DNA of 64,000 nt from Weimeria sp002480925 (GCF_052064335.1 NZ_JBQHVU010000001.1:124001-188000), one strand, 5' to 3'. Positions 26,246-34,663 are shown, numbered from the stretch's first letter. Program-made: numbers and translations. Notes: generated from the sequence alone by a model not told the origin.

Positions 26246-26309
26246 CCTCCTGTGGTTAAGTCTTGCAGCCGAATCTCCTGCATCAAGAACCCCTGCTAAA
26301 GGGCACCAC
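26246..26309 (-). promoter_or_regulatory. rpsB leader: Candidate structured rpsB leader (three-way junction ending at the Shine-Dalgarno)
   Basis: On the minus strand GTGGT (26305-26309) can pair with ACCAC (26252-26256). This would enclose two hairpins: CCC/GGG (26301-26303 with 26290-26293) and TGCAG/CTGCA (26278-26282 with 26264-26268). The closing helix ends exactly where AGGAGG (26246-26251) begins. Seen: the complementarities. Inferred: a ribosomal-protein binding leader that would control access to the start site. Helices are short (3-5 bp). Confidence 0.4.
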
Positions 26310-26334
26310 TCTCTGCATTATCAGCTGTGTCAAA

Positions 26335-26361
26335 TAAAAAAGAGACCACCCTGGTCTCTTT
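26335..26361 (-). terminator. Intrinsic terminator ending the fla/che operon, or attenuator in the rpsB leader
   Basis: Perfect 9-bp stem AAAGAGACC/GGTCTCTTT with a five-base loop AGGGT, followed by a T-rich run on the minus strand. It lies ~50 bases after the last motility gene. A good promoter (26374-26402) lies between that gene and this hairpin, so the hairpin would also be inside the rpsB transcript if that promoter is used. Confidence 0.9.
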
Positions 26362-26373
26362 CGAGCCTATGGT

Positions 26374-26402
26374 ATTTTACCACAAGCCACCACTTATTGC
26401 AA
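26374..26402 (-). promoter_or_regulatory. Candidate sigma-A promoter of rpsB-tsf
   Basis: Minus strand: TTGCAA (26397-26402), 17-base spacer, TAAAAT (26374-26379), with an extended TGG before the -10. It starts eight bases after the stop codon of the last fla/che gene. I found no better promoter between the downstream hairpin and rpsB: a TTGACA at 26326-26331 has no matching -10. Confidence 0.65.
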
Positions 26403-26409
26403 GCACAAA

Positions 26410-27015
26410 TTAATTTGAAAATACACTCGCTATATTCTGGTAGGAGGTTCCCTTTTTGAAGGAATAGGTTCCGGAATGGATTGTCCGGTCGTATCCGTTC
26501 TTCTCGAGGAAATGATTGAAATCAGTGGCCGAATCGACTATTCCGGCACTTTCCAGCTTCTTTCCTACATCGAGGGAGGAATCTCCTCTTGATACTGTTA
26601 CCTTGACACTTTTATCTGATGTCTTTTTCTGGCCTTCTGTCTTCTCCTTCTTATCTGCCGCCTTTTCCTCCTTGTCCTCCTTCTTGCCATCTGATGGAGT
26701 ATCACCTGAGGAGTGTGGCTTAGTTGTTGTAGTTGTCTTAGTCTTTACTCCGGTTTTTTTATCTGTCGTAACAGTGGTCTTTGTTTTACTTTTTTTATCT
26801 GAAGAGGTCTTTTTCTCCTCCTCGATCTCCTTTAAGGTGCGGCTATTCGCATCCCCTGAGGCAGTATTCCCGTCGACCATGCCGAGCTGTCTTGCCCTTC
26901 GCCTTACAGCTGAATCAGACATAGGGTTCCCGAGAGCTATGCCTATCATAAAAAGTATGCTTGTCAGAATAATTCCCAGTCCAAGCCCTCTCATATAAAA
27001 CTTGCGCTTCATCAT
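26410..27015 (-). CDS. Membrane protein with a MltG-like LysM-type domain but no transglycosylase domain
   Basis: A 201-residue protein. An N-terminal membrane segment (about 8-28) is followed by a Lys/Thr/Glu-rich low-complexity stretch (about 60-135). The C-terminal ~65 residues (V-S-R-G-D-S-S-L-D-V-G-K-K-L-E, H-S-G-T-Y-S-F-K-K-G-T-S-Y) resemble the small LysM-like domain at the N-terminus of MltG/YceG proteins. The lytic transglycosylase part with its catalytic Glu is absent. Last gene of the fla/che operon; overlaps the previous gene by one base. Function unknown; peptidoglycan or septum contact is inferred only. Confidence 0.65.
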   Translation of the reverse strand: MMKRKFYMRGLGLGIILTSILFMIGIALGNPMSDSAVRRRARQLGMVDGNTASGDANSRTLKEIEEEKKTSSDKKSKTKTTVTTDKKTGVKTKTTTTTKPHSSGDTPSDGKKEDKEEKAADKKEKTEGQKKTSDKSVKVTVSRGDSSLDVGKKLESAGIVDSATDFNHFLEKNGYDRTIHSGTYSFKKGTSYQNIASVFSN

Positions 27016-27794
27016 TACTCCTTATCAGCAAACAGATCAAGGATCATCTGGATTTCTCTCATACCCTTCCCTGTCTCTCTGGCAATCTCCAACTCGGAAT
27101 ATCCCTCGCGATGCATGGAGATGACCTTTTCCTTGATAGCAGCCTTTTCCTGATCGGTAAGTCTCTCATTCTGCCCTTTAGACTTGTCGTCTCCGCTGTC
27201 ATCACCGGACTTTTCTTCATCGGAAGAGGCTTCATCAGGAGCAGCAGTCTCATGCCTTTCTTTTCCGCTTTCCTCTGTCCTGACTTCGACTGCCTCCGTA
27301 TCCGGGGCACTCTCTTCATCTGTCTTTTGTTTTTTTGGCTTTTCCTTTATGGGTGAGGCCTGTCCTGTCTTTTTTGCCTCAAGAAGAAGCTCTCTTACAT
27401 GGGACTCGGCATCGCCCAGGGTCTTTGTCATCCTGGTAAGCGCCTCCTGCTTGTCATTAAGCATCTGATAGAGAAAAAGGATCTCCCCATGGGTCTTGTC
27501 TATTGATTTGAATACAGAATCTGCGTATTCGCCTATAGACATGATCCTTTCATTTGTCTCCTTGTCAGCGCCTGCTTCGAACTCCTCCAGCTTTGTGTCT
27601 GTCTTTTCTGAAATCAGCTTATCAATCTGAAGAGAGGCCTCGCCGATCTTTTTTTCGAGAAGGATCCTGATCTGATCCTCGCTCATGCCCTCTATCTCAT
27701 TCATATCACTGTCTGAAAGCTTTTCTGCTATAAAAAAGCTCCCCACAAAAAAGATGGCTCCAATAATAAGAAGCCCTATCTCTAATCCGGTCAT
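27015..27794 (-). CDS. SwrB/YlxL-like membrane-anchored coiled-coil protein (DUF6115 type)
   Basis: A 259-residue protein with one N-terminal membrane segment (about 5-24), a long predicted coiled coil (about 35-150), a charged Glu/Lys/Asp-rich linker (about 155-215) and a C-terminal helix-turn-helix-like segment (S-M-H-R-E-G-Y-S-E-L-E-I-A-R-E-T-G-K-G). Position and layout match SwrB/YlxL, which lies just downstream of sigD in Bacillus and promotes assembly of the flagellar export apparatus. Homology to SwrB itself is weak; the role is inferred from position and layout. Confidence 0.68.
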   Translation of the reverse strand: MTGLEIGLLIIGAIFFVGSFFIAEKLSDSDMNEIEGMSEDQIRILLEKKIGEASLQIDKLISEKTDTKLEEFEAGADKETNERIMSIGEYADSVFKSIDKTHGEILFLYQMLNDKQEALTRMTKTLGDAESHVRELLLEAKKTGQASPIKEKPKKQKTDEESAPDTEAVEVRTEESGKERHETAAPDEASSDEEKSGDDSGDDKSKGQNERLTDQEKAAIKEKVISMHREGYSELEIARETGKGMREIQMILDLFADKE

Positions 27795-27813
27795 CTTCCT
27801 TCTCCAATATCTG

Positions 27814-28137
27814 TCAAACCTTTATATCAAAGGAAACGGTCTCGTCCTTTTTTATTACACGACCGTCTGGCTCTTGGTCAGTATCATTCCTGCGCTTTTT
27901 TCCTCTCCTGTCTGACATGGCTTCTCCTCCATTGGATCCATCAGGATTCAAGGCACTTTCCTTTGAGGATTCGCTTTTCTTTTTCACTGTCCGCTGCGAC
28001 TGCTCGGTTTCCTTAGTCACAACTACAGACATATTCTGCTGATTTATAGCAGGACGGCTGTCATCTGAAGCTTTCTGCGTGGACACCCCCTGGGTGCTCT
28101 GTATCATTCCGTTAAAATCTACAGGTCTAATTGACAT
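27814..28137 (-). CDS. Small conserved-looking motility-operon protein, unknown function
   Basis: A 107-residue hydrophilic protein, M-S-I-R-P-V-D-F-N-G-M-I-Q at the N-terminus and a basic middle (R-R-G-K-K-R-R). No membrane segment, no known domain. It sits between the FapA-like and SwrB-like genes, 9 and 19 bases from its neighbours, with a Shine-Dalgarno (GAGGTAAG). Similar small proteins with an S-I-R-P-x-D start occur after sigD in related clostridial operons, from memory. The low-complexity middle is probably disordered. Confidence 0.62.
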   Translation of the reverse strand: MSIRPVDFNGMIQSTQGVSTQKASDDSRPAINQQNMSVVVTKETEQSQRTVKKKSESSKESALNPDGSNGGEAMSDRRGKKRRNDTDQEPDGRVIKKDETVSFDIKV

Positions 28138-28146
28138 ATCTTACCT

Positions 28147-29751
28147 CTATGAAATCGGGTTGCGCTCTATCTCTCCATTCTTTTTTTCGAACTGCAGGCA
28201 GGACAGCTTGTCCTTAGTAGTAAAGGAAAGATCTGATATCGTTATAGTGACACCTGGGAAAATATCCCTGTGGACTGCAACCTTTGAATGCTGACTTGTG
28301 ATAAGCTCCTGATGCAGGGCATTAAAGCTTTCCCTGTGCTTCTTCAAGTCAGATCTGATCTGTTCTACCTTTGCCATTATATCTGAGAGGTATTTCCTGT
28401 TCTTCTCGTCAAGGACCTTACCGGCCTTAATGAACTGCTCGTAGCTGTCGATAACGGGAGCAATCTTTTCAAGCTGCTTTGTCTCATCAATTATCTGCTT
28501 CTGCAGCAGGTTATATCTTTCCTTCTTTTCAGGATCGATACCTACCTCTATCCTTGCTGCCGCCCCCATCTCTGAACCGATCGTAAAAGATTCCACCTTG
28601 CCTCCGGCTCTTATCACGGATCCGGCTATAATGCCCTTCTTATTCATCACAAGGACATCAGTTGATGCACTTACATTGCTGTAAAGGATAGATCCGGATT
28701 CCACATATCCTCCGGCTATCACTCTGGCACTTTCGATAAAGGATGAGATCAGATTGCTCCTGCATTTTATCAGGCCCTTGTTCATCCCGTGAATACCATG
28801 CTTTACTATGATCTGGCCTCCGGCATCGACAAATGCGCCCTCGACCACACCATCTATCACAATGTCTCCGGTAGCATGTACGGAAAATCCGCTTCTTAAT
28901 GCTCCCTCGATATGTACATTGCCATCATAATCTATGTCTCCAGTGCTGTTGTCTACGTCTGACTTTATCTCAAGCTCATCCGAAACATTGACAGTGGAGT
29001 CGGGATCAAGACTTACATGACCGTTGATCTGGGAAAAAATCTCTGTGCCATCGGCATTTGGATATATATTTTTACCGTATTTCAGCTCAAGTGACTTCAC
29101 ATCTCGGACAGGTATGGTATTACCGAAGACATCCTTGCCCGGAATTCCCTGAACAGCAGGAATAAGCTTTGCCAGAAGATCCCCGGACTTCACCGGAGAA
29201 ATCGTATTCAGATGCTTATAGTCGACCGAGCCGTCCTCCAGCCGTTTTGGACGTAAGGACGGATTGGTGTTGAAGTTGTAGATAATCCTGGCATCATGAC
29301 CGATCTGGGGCATATCTCCTTTTGCAAGGATATACTCGGTATTATAATGTCTGTCAGAAATAAATGAAATTATCGCATCCTGATCGATCCCGTAAACGAT
29401 CCCTCTTCCGGAAAGCTCTTCTATTATATCCCTTGGACCTAAAAGCTCTCCGCCAGAGGACGGAGGGAAAAATCTGACCATGACCTTCATCTTATCGAGA
29501 GAGACCTTTATGGTCATAAGCTCACTGAACTCGGGACCATCATAAGGAGACAGCGGTATCACAGTTGCCTTCGGACTTGCAAGCTGCTTTCCAAGAAGCT
29601 CAGCATCAAAGCCAAAGATCTGATGGTCATTTATATATGCGGATGCTTCATTAAGCTCCATGTTTTTCCCACCGGGAGAAGGAGGAAAATATCTGGAGTA
29701 AGCTTTTCCGTCTTTTAGCAATATCTGAATGTATCCGTCTGAGCTACCCAT
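28147..29751 (-). CDS. FapA-family protein (DUF342)
   Basis: A 534-residue protein of the FapA/DUF342 family. The N-terminal half holds two similar small domains (F-P-P-S-P-G-G-K and F-F-P-P-S-S-G-G-E). A central right-handed beta-helix follows (about 260-400; G-N-V-H-I-E-G-A-L-R-S-G, G-D-I-V-I-D-G-V-V-E-G). A coiled coil (about 405-470) and a C-terminal beta domain complete it. The ATG at 29749-29751 has GGGAGG six bases upstream, better than an earlier in-frame start. In clostridial motility operons such a gene often follows sigD. Its function is not established; the beta-helix suggests polymerising or scaffold behaviour, which is an inference. Confidence 0.83.
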   Translation of the reverse strand: MGSSDGYIQILLKDGKAYSRYFPPSPGGKNMELNEASAYINDHQIFGFDAELLGKQLASPKATVIPLSPYDGPEFSELMTIKVSLDKMKVMVRFFPPSSGGELLGPRDIIEELSGRGIVYGIDQDAIISFISDRHYNTEYILAKGDMPQIGHDARIIYNFNTNPSLRPKRLEDGSVDYKHLNTISPVKSGDLLAKLIPAVQGIPGKDVFGNTIPVRDVKSLELKYGKNIYPNADGTEIFSQINGHVSLDPDSTVNVSDELEIKSDVDNSTGDIDYDGNVHIEGALRSGFSVHATGDIVIDGVVEGAFVDAGGQIIVKHGIHGMNKGLIKCRSNLISSFIESARVIAGGYVESGSILYSNVSASTDVLVMNKKGIIAGSVIRAGGKVESFTIGSEMGAAARIEVGIDPEKKERYNLLQKQIIDETKQLEKIAPVIDSYEQFIKAGKVLDEKNRKYLSDIMAKVEQIRSDLKKHRESFNALHQELITSQHSKVAVHRDIFPGVTITISDLSFTTKDKLSCLQFEKKNGEIERNPIS

Positions 29752-29822
29752 TATCCGCCTCCCAGCCATAAACTATAAGTCCATAACTATTATACCATAT
29801 TATTATATAAGCCGCATTAACC

Positions 29823-30584
29823 TTACAAAAGTTCCATATACTTTCCCATGACCTTGCGCATCTTGAGCAGGGCCTTTGTATGAAGCTGAGAAACTCTTGA
29901 TTCAGATACGGAAAGGACCTCGCTTATTTCCTTTAAGGTCAGCTCCTCATAATAGTACATAAGTATAACCTTTCTCTCCTTCTCTGTAAGAAGAGATAAG
30001 GATTCCTGAAGCTTGTCCTTTAATTCATCACGCGAAATCTTCTGCTCAGGCTCCTCGAAGAAGCTGTTATTCTTCGAATCTATCGCAGGCTCATTGCCTC
30101 CGGCATCCATAAACTCATTCAGCGAAACCAGATTTGTCATCTTAAGCGTTGACATGAAAGACAGATACTCGTCCTCAGTAAGTCCCATCTCATCCGCAAT
30201 CTCGGAATCGTCAGGTTCCTTGCCGTTTTTCTGCCAGAGATTCTTTACAGCCTCGTCATAGGCTCGCTGCTTCTGCCTTATGGTACGGGGTATCCAGTCC
30301 ATCTTCCTTATCTGGTCAAGGATAGCACCCTTGATCCTAAGCGAAGCATAGGTCTCGAATTTGACATCCTTCTTCAGATCGAATTTGTCGATAGCATCGA
30401 TAAGCCCGAAGATTCCATAGCCAACCAGATCGTCATATTCGACCTTGTTGCAGAGGTACATGCTCATCTTGCCTGCAACGATTTTGACAAGAGGAGAATA
30501 TTCTATTATAAGCTTCTCTCTGATTTCCTGAGACGGACGCTTTGAATACTCATCCCAGAGAGAGGAATTGAACTTAACTGCCAA
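29823..30584 (-). CDS. fliA: Flagellar sigma factor, FliA/SigD (sigma-28)
   Basis: Directs RNA polymerase to late flagellar and chemotaxis promoters. 253 residues with regions 2 (Y-G-I-F-G-L-I-D-A-I-D-K-F-D), 3 (I-R-K-M-D-W-I-P-R-T-I-R-Q-K) and 4 (L-T-L-K-E-I-S-E-V-L-S-V-S-E-S-R-V-S-Q). TTG start with GAGGTG seven bases upstream. It lies near the end of the fla/che operon, as in Bacillus, so its level depends on full-length transcription. A sigma-28 promoter upstream of fliK in this window is a likely target. The anti-sigma factor FlgM is not in the window. Confidence 0.97.
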   Translation of the reverse strand: MAVKFNSSLWDEYSKRPSQEIREKLIIEYSPLVKIVAGKMSMYLCNKVEYDDLVGYGIFGLIDAIDKFDLKKDVKFETYASLRIKGAILDQIRKMDWIPRTIRQKQRAYDEAVKNLWQKNGKEPDDSEIADEMGLTEDEYLSFMSTLKMTNLVSLNEFMDAGGNEPAIDSKNNSFFEEPEQKISRDELKDKLQESLSLLTEKERKVILMYYYEELTLKEISEVLSVSESRVSQLHTKALLKMRKVMGKYMELL

Positions 30585-30595
30585 TTTCTGTCACC

Positions 30596-30898
30596 TCATT
30601 CCTCTTTTTCCTTGCTTTCATCCAAAGAGGCCTCCTCCCCGGAATCATCCGACTCGTTTAGATCCGCCTCAGTCTGGGCTTGCTTTTCCTCTTCCTTTTC
30701 ATCTGTCTTAAATCCCAGATCAAGGAAAAACCTGACCAGGCATCCTAGTATACCAAAGATCACAACGGTAAAAAGAAGTCCCCGGACAAACTGCGGAAAG
30801 GATGCACCTTTAAGAATACTTATAAGGGAGGACATTGCTGAGGCTGCTAAGGTTATAAGTATCGGAATAGGTTTTGTGTTTGGTTTATTATATTTCAT
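30596..30898 (-). CDS. Small membrane protein between cheD and fliA, unknown
   Basis: A 100-residue protein with two hydrophobic segments (about 11-28 and 38-62) and a strongly acidic C-terminal tail (E-E-E-K-Q-A-Q-T-E-A-D-L-N-E). The ATG overlaps the cheD stop (ATGA), so it is translationally coupled; fliA follows by 11 bases. No known domain. Position suggests a role tied to motility control, but nothing in the sequence shows which one. Confidence 0.75.
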   Translation of the reverse strand: MKYNKPNTKPIPILITLAASAMSSLISILKGASFPQFVRGLLFTVVIFGILGCLVRFFLDLGFKTDEKEEEKQAQTEADLNESDDSGEEASLDESKEKEE

Positions 30899-31380
30899 AT
30901 CTTGTATGGCGTCTTTCCAACTGCCTTGATCAGAAAATCCCCGCTCTCGCTATACAGCTCAACCGTACGTCCGTAATTCTTTCCGCAATCCTCAGACAGA
31001 AGGGGAATACCCAGCTGCTTCAGCTTGTTCCTGCAGGCTATTGCATTTCTTTCCCCGACATTTATAGTACTTGATGCACCAGAGAGCTCAAACATCTTAG
31101 CTCCACCGGCAATCTTTGCACGGATCCTTGACCTCATGGCTCCTGCCTTTATCATATCATCATAAAGCTTCTGGATCCCGGTGTCAGCAAACTTGGCAAT
31201 ATTGCTGTTGTTCCTGATCTGGGTACTGTCAGGAAGCATTATATGGGCAAGTCCCGTAACCTTGCTTACAGGATCATACAGGGCTATTCCGATACATGAG
31301 CCAAGGCCTATAGTTGTAAGATTATCCGGAGCATGACAGACCTTCAGGTCAGCCATGCCAACTTTTATCATTTCACCCAA
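30895..31380 (-). CDS. cheD: Chemoreceptor glutamine deamidase CheD
   Basis: Deamidates receptor glutamines and stimulates the CheC phosphatase. 161 residues. Catalytic Cys in I-G-L-G-S-C-I-G-I-A-L-Y-D, His in G-L-A-H-I-M-L-P, and A-G-G-A-K-M-F. A TTG start with GGAG ten bases upstream is annotated; an ATG nine bases further in is an alternative. Follows cheC by 14 bases, so the CheC-CheD pair is made together. Confidence 0.96.
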   Translation of the reverse strand: MGEMIKVGMADLKVCHAPDNLTTIGLGSCIGIALYDPVSKVTGLAHIMLPDSTQIRNNSNIAKFADTGIQKLYDDMIKAGAMRSRIRAKIAGGAKMFELSGASSTINVGERNAIACRNKLKQLGIPLLSEDCGKNYGRTVELYSESGDFLIKAVGKTPYKI

Positions 31381-31394
31381 GCCTGAATCACTCC

Positions 31395-32015
31395 TTATAC
31401 CGGTAGACCAAGAGCCGCAAGTATCTTCTGATAAGAGTCTCCCTCCGGCATCAGTATATAATAGCCTGAAATATCAAGGTCATCGCCCATTTCAGTCTTT
31501 ATCATAAGAGCGTTATCTCCTACCATTCCGAACTGTATGGCCGGTACCGAAAGAATTGCCCCGGCCATATCTATTGCAACATATGGTACAGTAGGCGTGA
31601 TCTTTAAGTTGGTAAGGCCTGACAGAGCTGACAGGTATGCTCCGGCTATGATATTGCCTATCTCCTTTATCGCGGAAAGATCCATTTCATCGAAATCAGC
31701 GTCATAATTGGCTGGACGCATCATAAGTCTGTTTACCAGATGATGGGCTGAGGGCATATCCATAAGAAACATCATGCTTCCTGTAATATCAGCCTCTACG
31801 CCAAGCATGATCCCAACAACCACCTCGTCCTCTGAGCCGATCGCGCTTACGATCTTTTCGACAGGAGTAAGCTCTACATGAGGCACGCTCATGTTGATCT
31901 TTACATTGAGCATATTGGCCACTGCAGTTGTGGCATTGCCTGCACCGATGTTTCCTATTTCAGAAAGGACATCCGGATACATTTTATTGATCTGCTCTAA
32001 TGACAGTTTACTCAT
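31395..32015 (-). CDS. cheC: CheY-P phosphatase CheC
   Basis: Dephosphorylates CheY-P at the receptor array; activity is raised by CheD. 206 residues from the ATG at 32013-32015, preferred over a TTG six bases upstream for Shine-Dalgarno spacing. Two copies of the E-x2-N phosphatase motif: S-E-I-G-N-I-G-A-G-N-A and K-E-I-G-N-I-I-A-G-A-Y, each followed about 20 residues on by a conserved Pro (S-V-P, T-V-P). Lies between cheW and cheD. Confidence 0.96.
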   Translation of the reverse strand: MSKLSLEQINKMYPDVLSEIGNIGAGNATTAVANMLNVKINMSVPHVELTPVEKIVSAIGSEDEVVVGIMLGVEADITGSMMFLMDMPSAHHLVNRLMMRPANYDADFDEMDLSAIKEIGNIIAGAYLSALSGLTNLKITPTVPYVAIDMAGAILSVPAIQFGMVGDNALMIKTEMGDDLDISGYYILMPEGDSYQKILAALGLPV

Positions 32016-32035
32016 TTGCAATCTCTTTCAAAAAA

Positions 32036-32518
32036 CTATTTCTGATCCTCAACGATAGCAGAAATATCAAAGATCGATACAAGATCGTCGCCTGTTTTTC
32101 CTATACCAGTGATAAATACGGTATCATTCCTGTGTGACGGCTTTACATTCCTGTTGATCTCTGACTCTCCGAGAGCGATCACCTCACGGACCTCGTCCAC
32201 AAGGACACCGACATATCCCAGGTCCTCAAGCTTTAGTATGACTATCCTTGTCTTGTTCGTGATCTCATCGTCTCCTAAGCCCATCTTTCTTCTGACAGAC
32301 ATTACAGGGACAACCTCTCCACGAAGATTTATTATCCCTACGTAATGATACTGGACCTTAGGGACTCTGGTGATCTTCTGCATACGGACGATATTATCAA
32401 CGAATGAAATATCGATCCCGTACTTCTCGTCACCGATCTTTACAACTATATACTGCTTCTTTGCCTCGTCAACGATGTCACCGTTGTCCTTGCGCTTGAT
32501 CTCTTTCTTATTGTCCAT
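32036..32518 (-). CDS. cheW: Chemotaxis coupling protein CheW
   Basis: Links receptors to CheA. 160 residues with the CheW fold: Y-I-V-V-K-I-G-D-E-K-Y-G-I-D-I, I-I-N-L-R-G-E-V-V-P-V and V-G-V-L-V-D-E-V-R-E-V. The first ~20 residues are a charged extension. GGGGG Shine-Dalgarno five to six bases before the ATG. It follows cheA by 11 bases. Confidence 0.97.
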   Translation of the reverse strand: MDNKKEIKRKDNGDIVDEAKKQYIVVKIGDEKYGIDISFVDNIVRMQKITRVPKVQYHYVGIINLRGEVVPVMSVRRKMGLGDDEITNKTRIVILKLEDLGYVGVLVDEVREVIALGESEINRNVKPSHRNDTVFITGIGKTGDDLVSIFDISAIVEDQK

Positions 32519-32529
32519 TATTTACCCCC

Positions 32530-34659
32530 TTAAAACATTGCGTTTGAATCAAGGATAAGTGCCACTTCACCATCACCTAAGATAGTTGCTCCACTGATCA
32601 TCTTGTTGTTGTCCATTACCTTGCCGAGAGACTTTATTACTATCTCCTGCTGACCGATAAGGCTGTCAACTACAAGGCCGGCATAATTGTCGCCCTTCTT
32701 TACAATGACGACGATCAGATTATCTGGATTGTCCTCTCTAGGCTTGCAGTCAAGAAGCTCATCAAGGTGGATAAGAGGGATCACGAGACCTCTTAGGTAT
32801 ATGACCTCCTTGGCCTGGACATATTTGATATCTGAAACAGATATGTTCTCTATGTTCATGATAGAGGCCAGGGCGATCGCATATTTCTCATCTCTTACCT
32901 CGACCATCAGAGCCTGGATTATGGCAAGTGTCAGAGGAAGTCTTATGGTAAAGGTAGAGCCTTTTCCAAGCTCTGACTTGACCTCAACGTCACCACCTAG
33001 CGCCTCAATATTGCTCTTTACCACATCAAGGCCGACTCCTCTTCCTGAGATATCTGTTACAACCTTTGACATTGAGAAGCTAGGCATGAAGAGGAAATCA
33101 ATGATTTCCTTCTTTGTCAGGTTCTCAGCATCCTCCTCTGAGACAAGTCCTCTTTCGATGGCCTTCTGCTTTACTGCCTCTGTATCGATTCCGGCACCGT
33201 CATCTCCTACCTGGATTATGACATTGTTGCCCTCCTGATATGCGTTGAGGAAGACCTGACCGGTCTCTGGCTTTCCGGCTGCCTTACGGACCTCAGGCGC
33301 CTCTATACCATGATCTGCGGAATTACGGAGAAGATGCTGCAGAGGATCGCCGATCTGGTCTACAACAGTACGGTCAAGCTCCGTATCCTCACCGGTCATC
33401 ACAAGCTCCATAGGTTTTTTAAGCCTTCTGGAGAGATCCCTTATCATTCTAGGGAATTTATTGACTGTATTCTCGATAGGGACCATCCTTACCTTCATTA
33501 CTGATTCATGAAGAGTCGTAGTGATCCTCTCGAGATACTCTATCTGTTCCTGGAAGCTCTGTCTTGTACCCTGATTGTCAGGACTTTGTGCATTCTCCTG
33601 AGAGCTTAGGGAAACAAGGGAATTCTTGGCTATGATAAGCTCTGATACCTGATTCATAAGAGCATCGAGCTTTTCGATATCAACCCTTACTGTACGGGCT
33701 GTGACAGGCTTGTTGACCGTCTGCTTCTTCTTGGTGTCCTTCTTGGCCGGTGCCTTTGTAGCAGATCCGGCTGCCGGTGCTGTCTCTCCTGCTGCTGGAA
33801 CCGGAGCTGGTGCCTTTTCAGCTGTCTCGACGGCAGAATCCTTATTCTTGTACATATCTGCTGTAACCTTGTCGCAGTCACAGGATTCGATCTCAGATAC
33901 ATTAAGAACCGCCTGCTTTATAGGCTCGAGCTCCTGCGAGGATGCAAGTATGAACGAGAAGGCCAGATCAAACTTCTCATCCTCTATATCCTGTGAGCTC
34001 GGAGAATAAACAAGGATCTCACCGAAATCCTCGACAGCCTTGTATACAAGGAAGGCTCTTGCGGCCTTTAGCATGCATTCCTTCTGTATATGGACTGTGA
34101 AGCCATAAAGGTTCATTCCTGAATTCTGACTTTCTGTCAGGGCATTTATTTCTTTCTCTTCGAGGCTTATGTTTTTGTATGCGAAGGCTGCATCAGGATT
34201 CGCTGCCTCGGGCTTGCTCTCCTGTGCTGCCTCAGCTGACTCAGCAGGAGCGGCCGAAGCATCATCTCCTTTTCCTCCCTCTGCGAGGAAATCATTCAGA
34301 CGTTTGATAAGGGCTGCATTATCTTCATCACCCTCATTGGAGGTCTGCTTTATAGTGTCGACATAAGCCTCGATAGCATCGAGACAGTCAAAGAGGATAT
34401 CGATAAGGTTTGAATTGACCTTTATCGTATCGTTTCTGATCTCCGAGAACACATTTTCCATATCATGGGTCAGATGCTGCATCTTCTTGAATCCCATGGT
34501 ACCTGCCATTCCCTTCAGAGAATGGGCTGCCCGAAAGATCTCATTGATCACGTCCTTGTTCTCAGGTTCCTTCTCAAGGATCATGATGTTGTCTGATAAA
34601 GCCTGAATGTGCTCATTCGACTCATCGATAAAAATATCAAGATACTGTCCTACATCCAT
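32530..34659 (-). CDS. cheA: Chemotaxis histidine kinase CheA
   Basis: Phosphorylates CheY and normally CheB in response to receptors. 709 residues. P1 Hpt domain with the phosphorylated His46 (A-A-H-S-L-K-G), an Ala/Glu-rich linker (about 140-165), a P2-like domain, a second Ala/Pro-rich linker (about 290-325), P3 dimerisation, P4 ATPase with N box L-L-R-N-S-A-D-H-G-I-E, G1 D-D-G-A-G-I-D and G2 S-G-R-G-V-G-L-D-V-V, then P5 CheW-like. All catalytic motifs are intact. It follows cheB by four bases. Confidence 0.98.
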   Translation of the reverse strand: MDVGQYLDIFIDESNEHIQALSDNIMILEKEPENKDVINEIFRAAHSLKGMAGTMGFKKMQHLTHDMENVFSEIRNDTIKVNSNLIDILFDCLDAIEAYVDTIKQTSNEGDEDNAALIKRLNDFLAEGGKGDDASAAPAESAEAAQESKPEAANPDAAFAYKNISLEEKEINALTESQNSGMNLYGFTVHIQKECMLKAARAFLVYKAVEDFGEILVYSPSSQDIEDEKFDLAFSFILASSQELEPIKQAVLNVSEIESCDCDKVTADMYKNKDSAVETAEKAPAPVPAAGETAPAAGSATKAPAKKDTKKKQTVNKPVTARTVRVDIEKLDALMNQVSELIIAKNSLVSLSSQENAQSPDNQGTRQSFQEQIEYLERITTTLHESVMKVRMVPIENTVNKFPRMIRDLSRRLKKPMELVMTGEDTELDRTVVDQIGDPLQHLLRNSADHGIEAPEVRKAAGKPETGQVFLNAYQEGNNVIIQVGDDGAGIDTEAVKQKAIERGLVSEEDAENLTKKEIIDFLFMPSFSMSKVVTDISGRGVGLDVVKSNIEALGGDVEVKSELGKGSTFTIRLPLTLAIIQALMVEVRDEKYAIALASIMNIENISVSDIKYVQAKEVIYLRGLVIPLIHLDELLDCKPREDNPDNLIVVIVKKGDNYAGLVVDSLIGQQEIVIKSLGKVMDNNKMISGATILGDGEVALILDSNAMF

Positions 34660-34663
34660 TGGT

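Noticed and set aside
26290..26310. T-box-like AGAGTGGTGCC in the rpsB leader
   Set aside because: The resemblance to AGGGTGGNACC is partial, no specifier loop is seen, and no terminator follows it; rpsB is not a T-box target.
26318..26331. TTGACA near GATAAT downstream of the rpsB leader hairpin as a promoter
   Set aside because: The two boxes are only about seven bases apart, and no -10 lies 16-18 bases from the TTGACA.
29776..29826. Promoter between fliA and the FapA-like gene (TTGTAA with TAATAA, or isolated TATAAT)
   Set aside because: The consensus TATAAT has no -35 at the right distance and the TTGTAA partner is poor; left as unproven.
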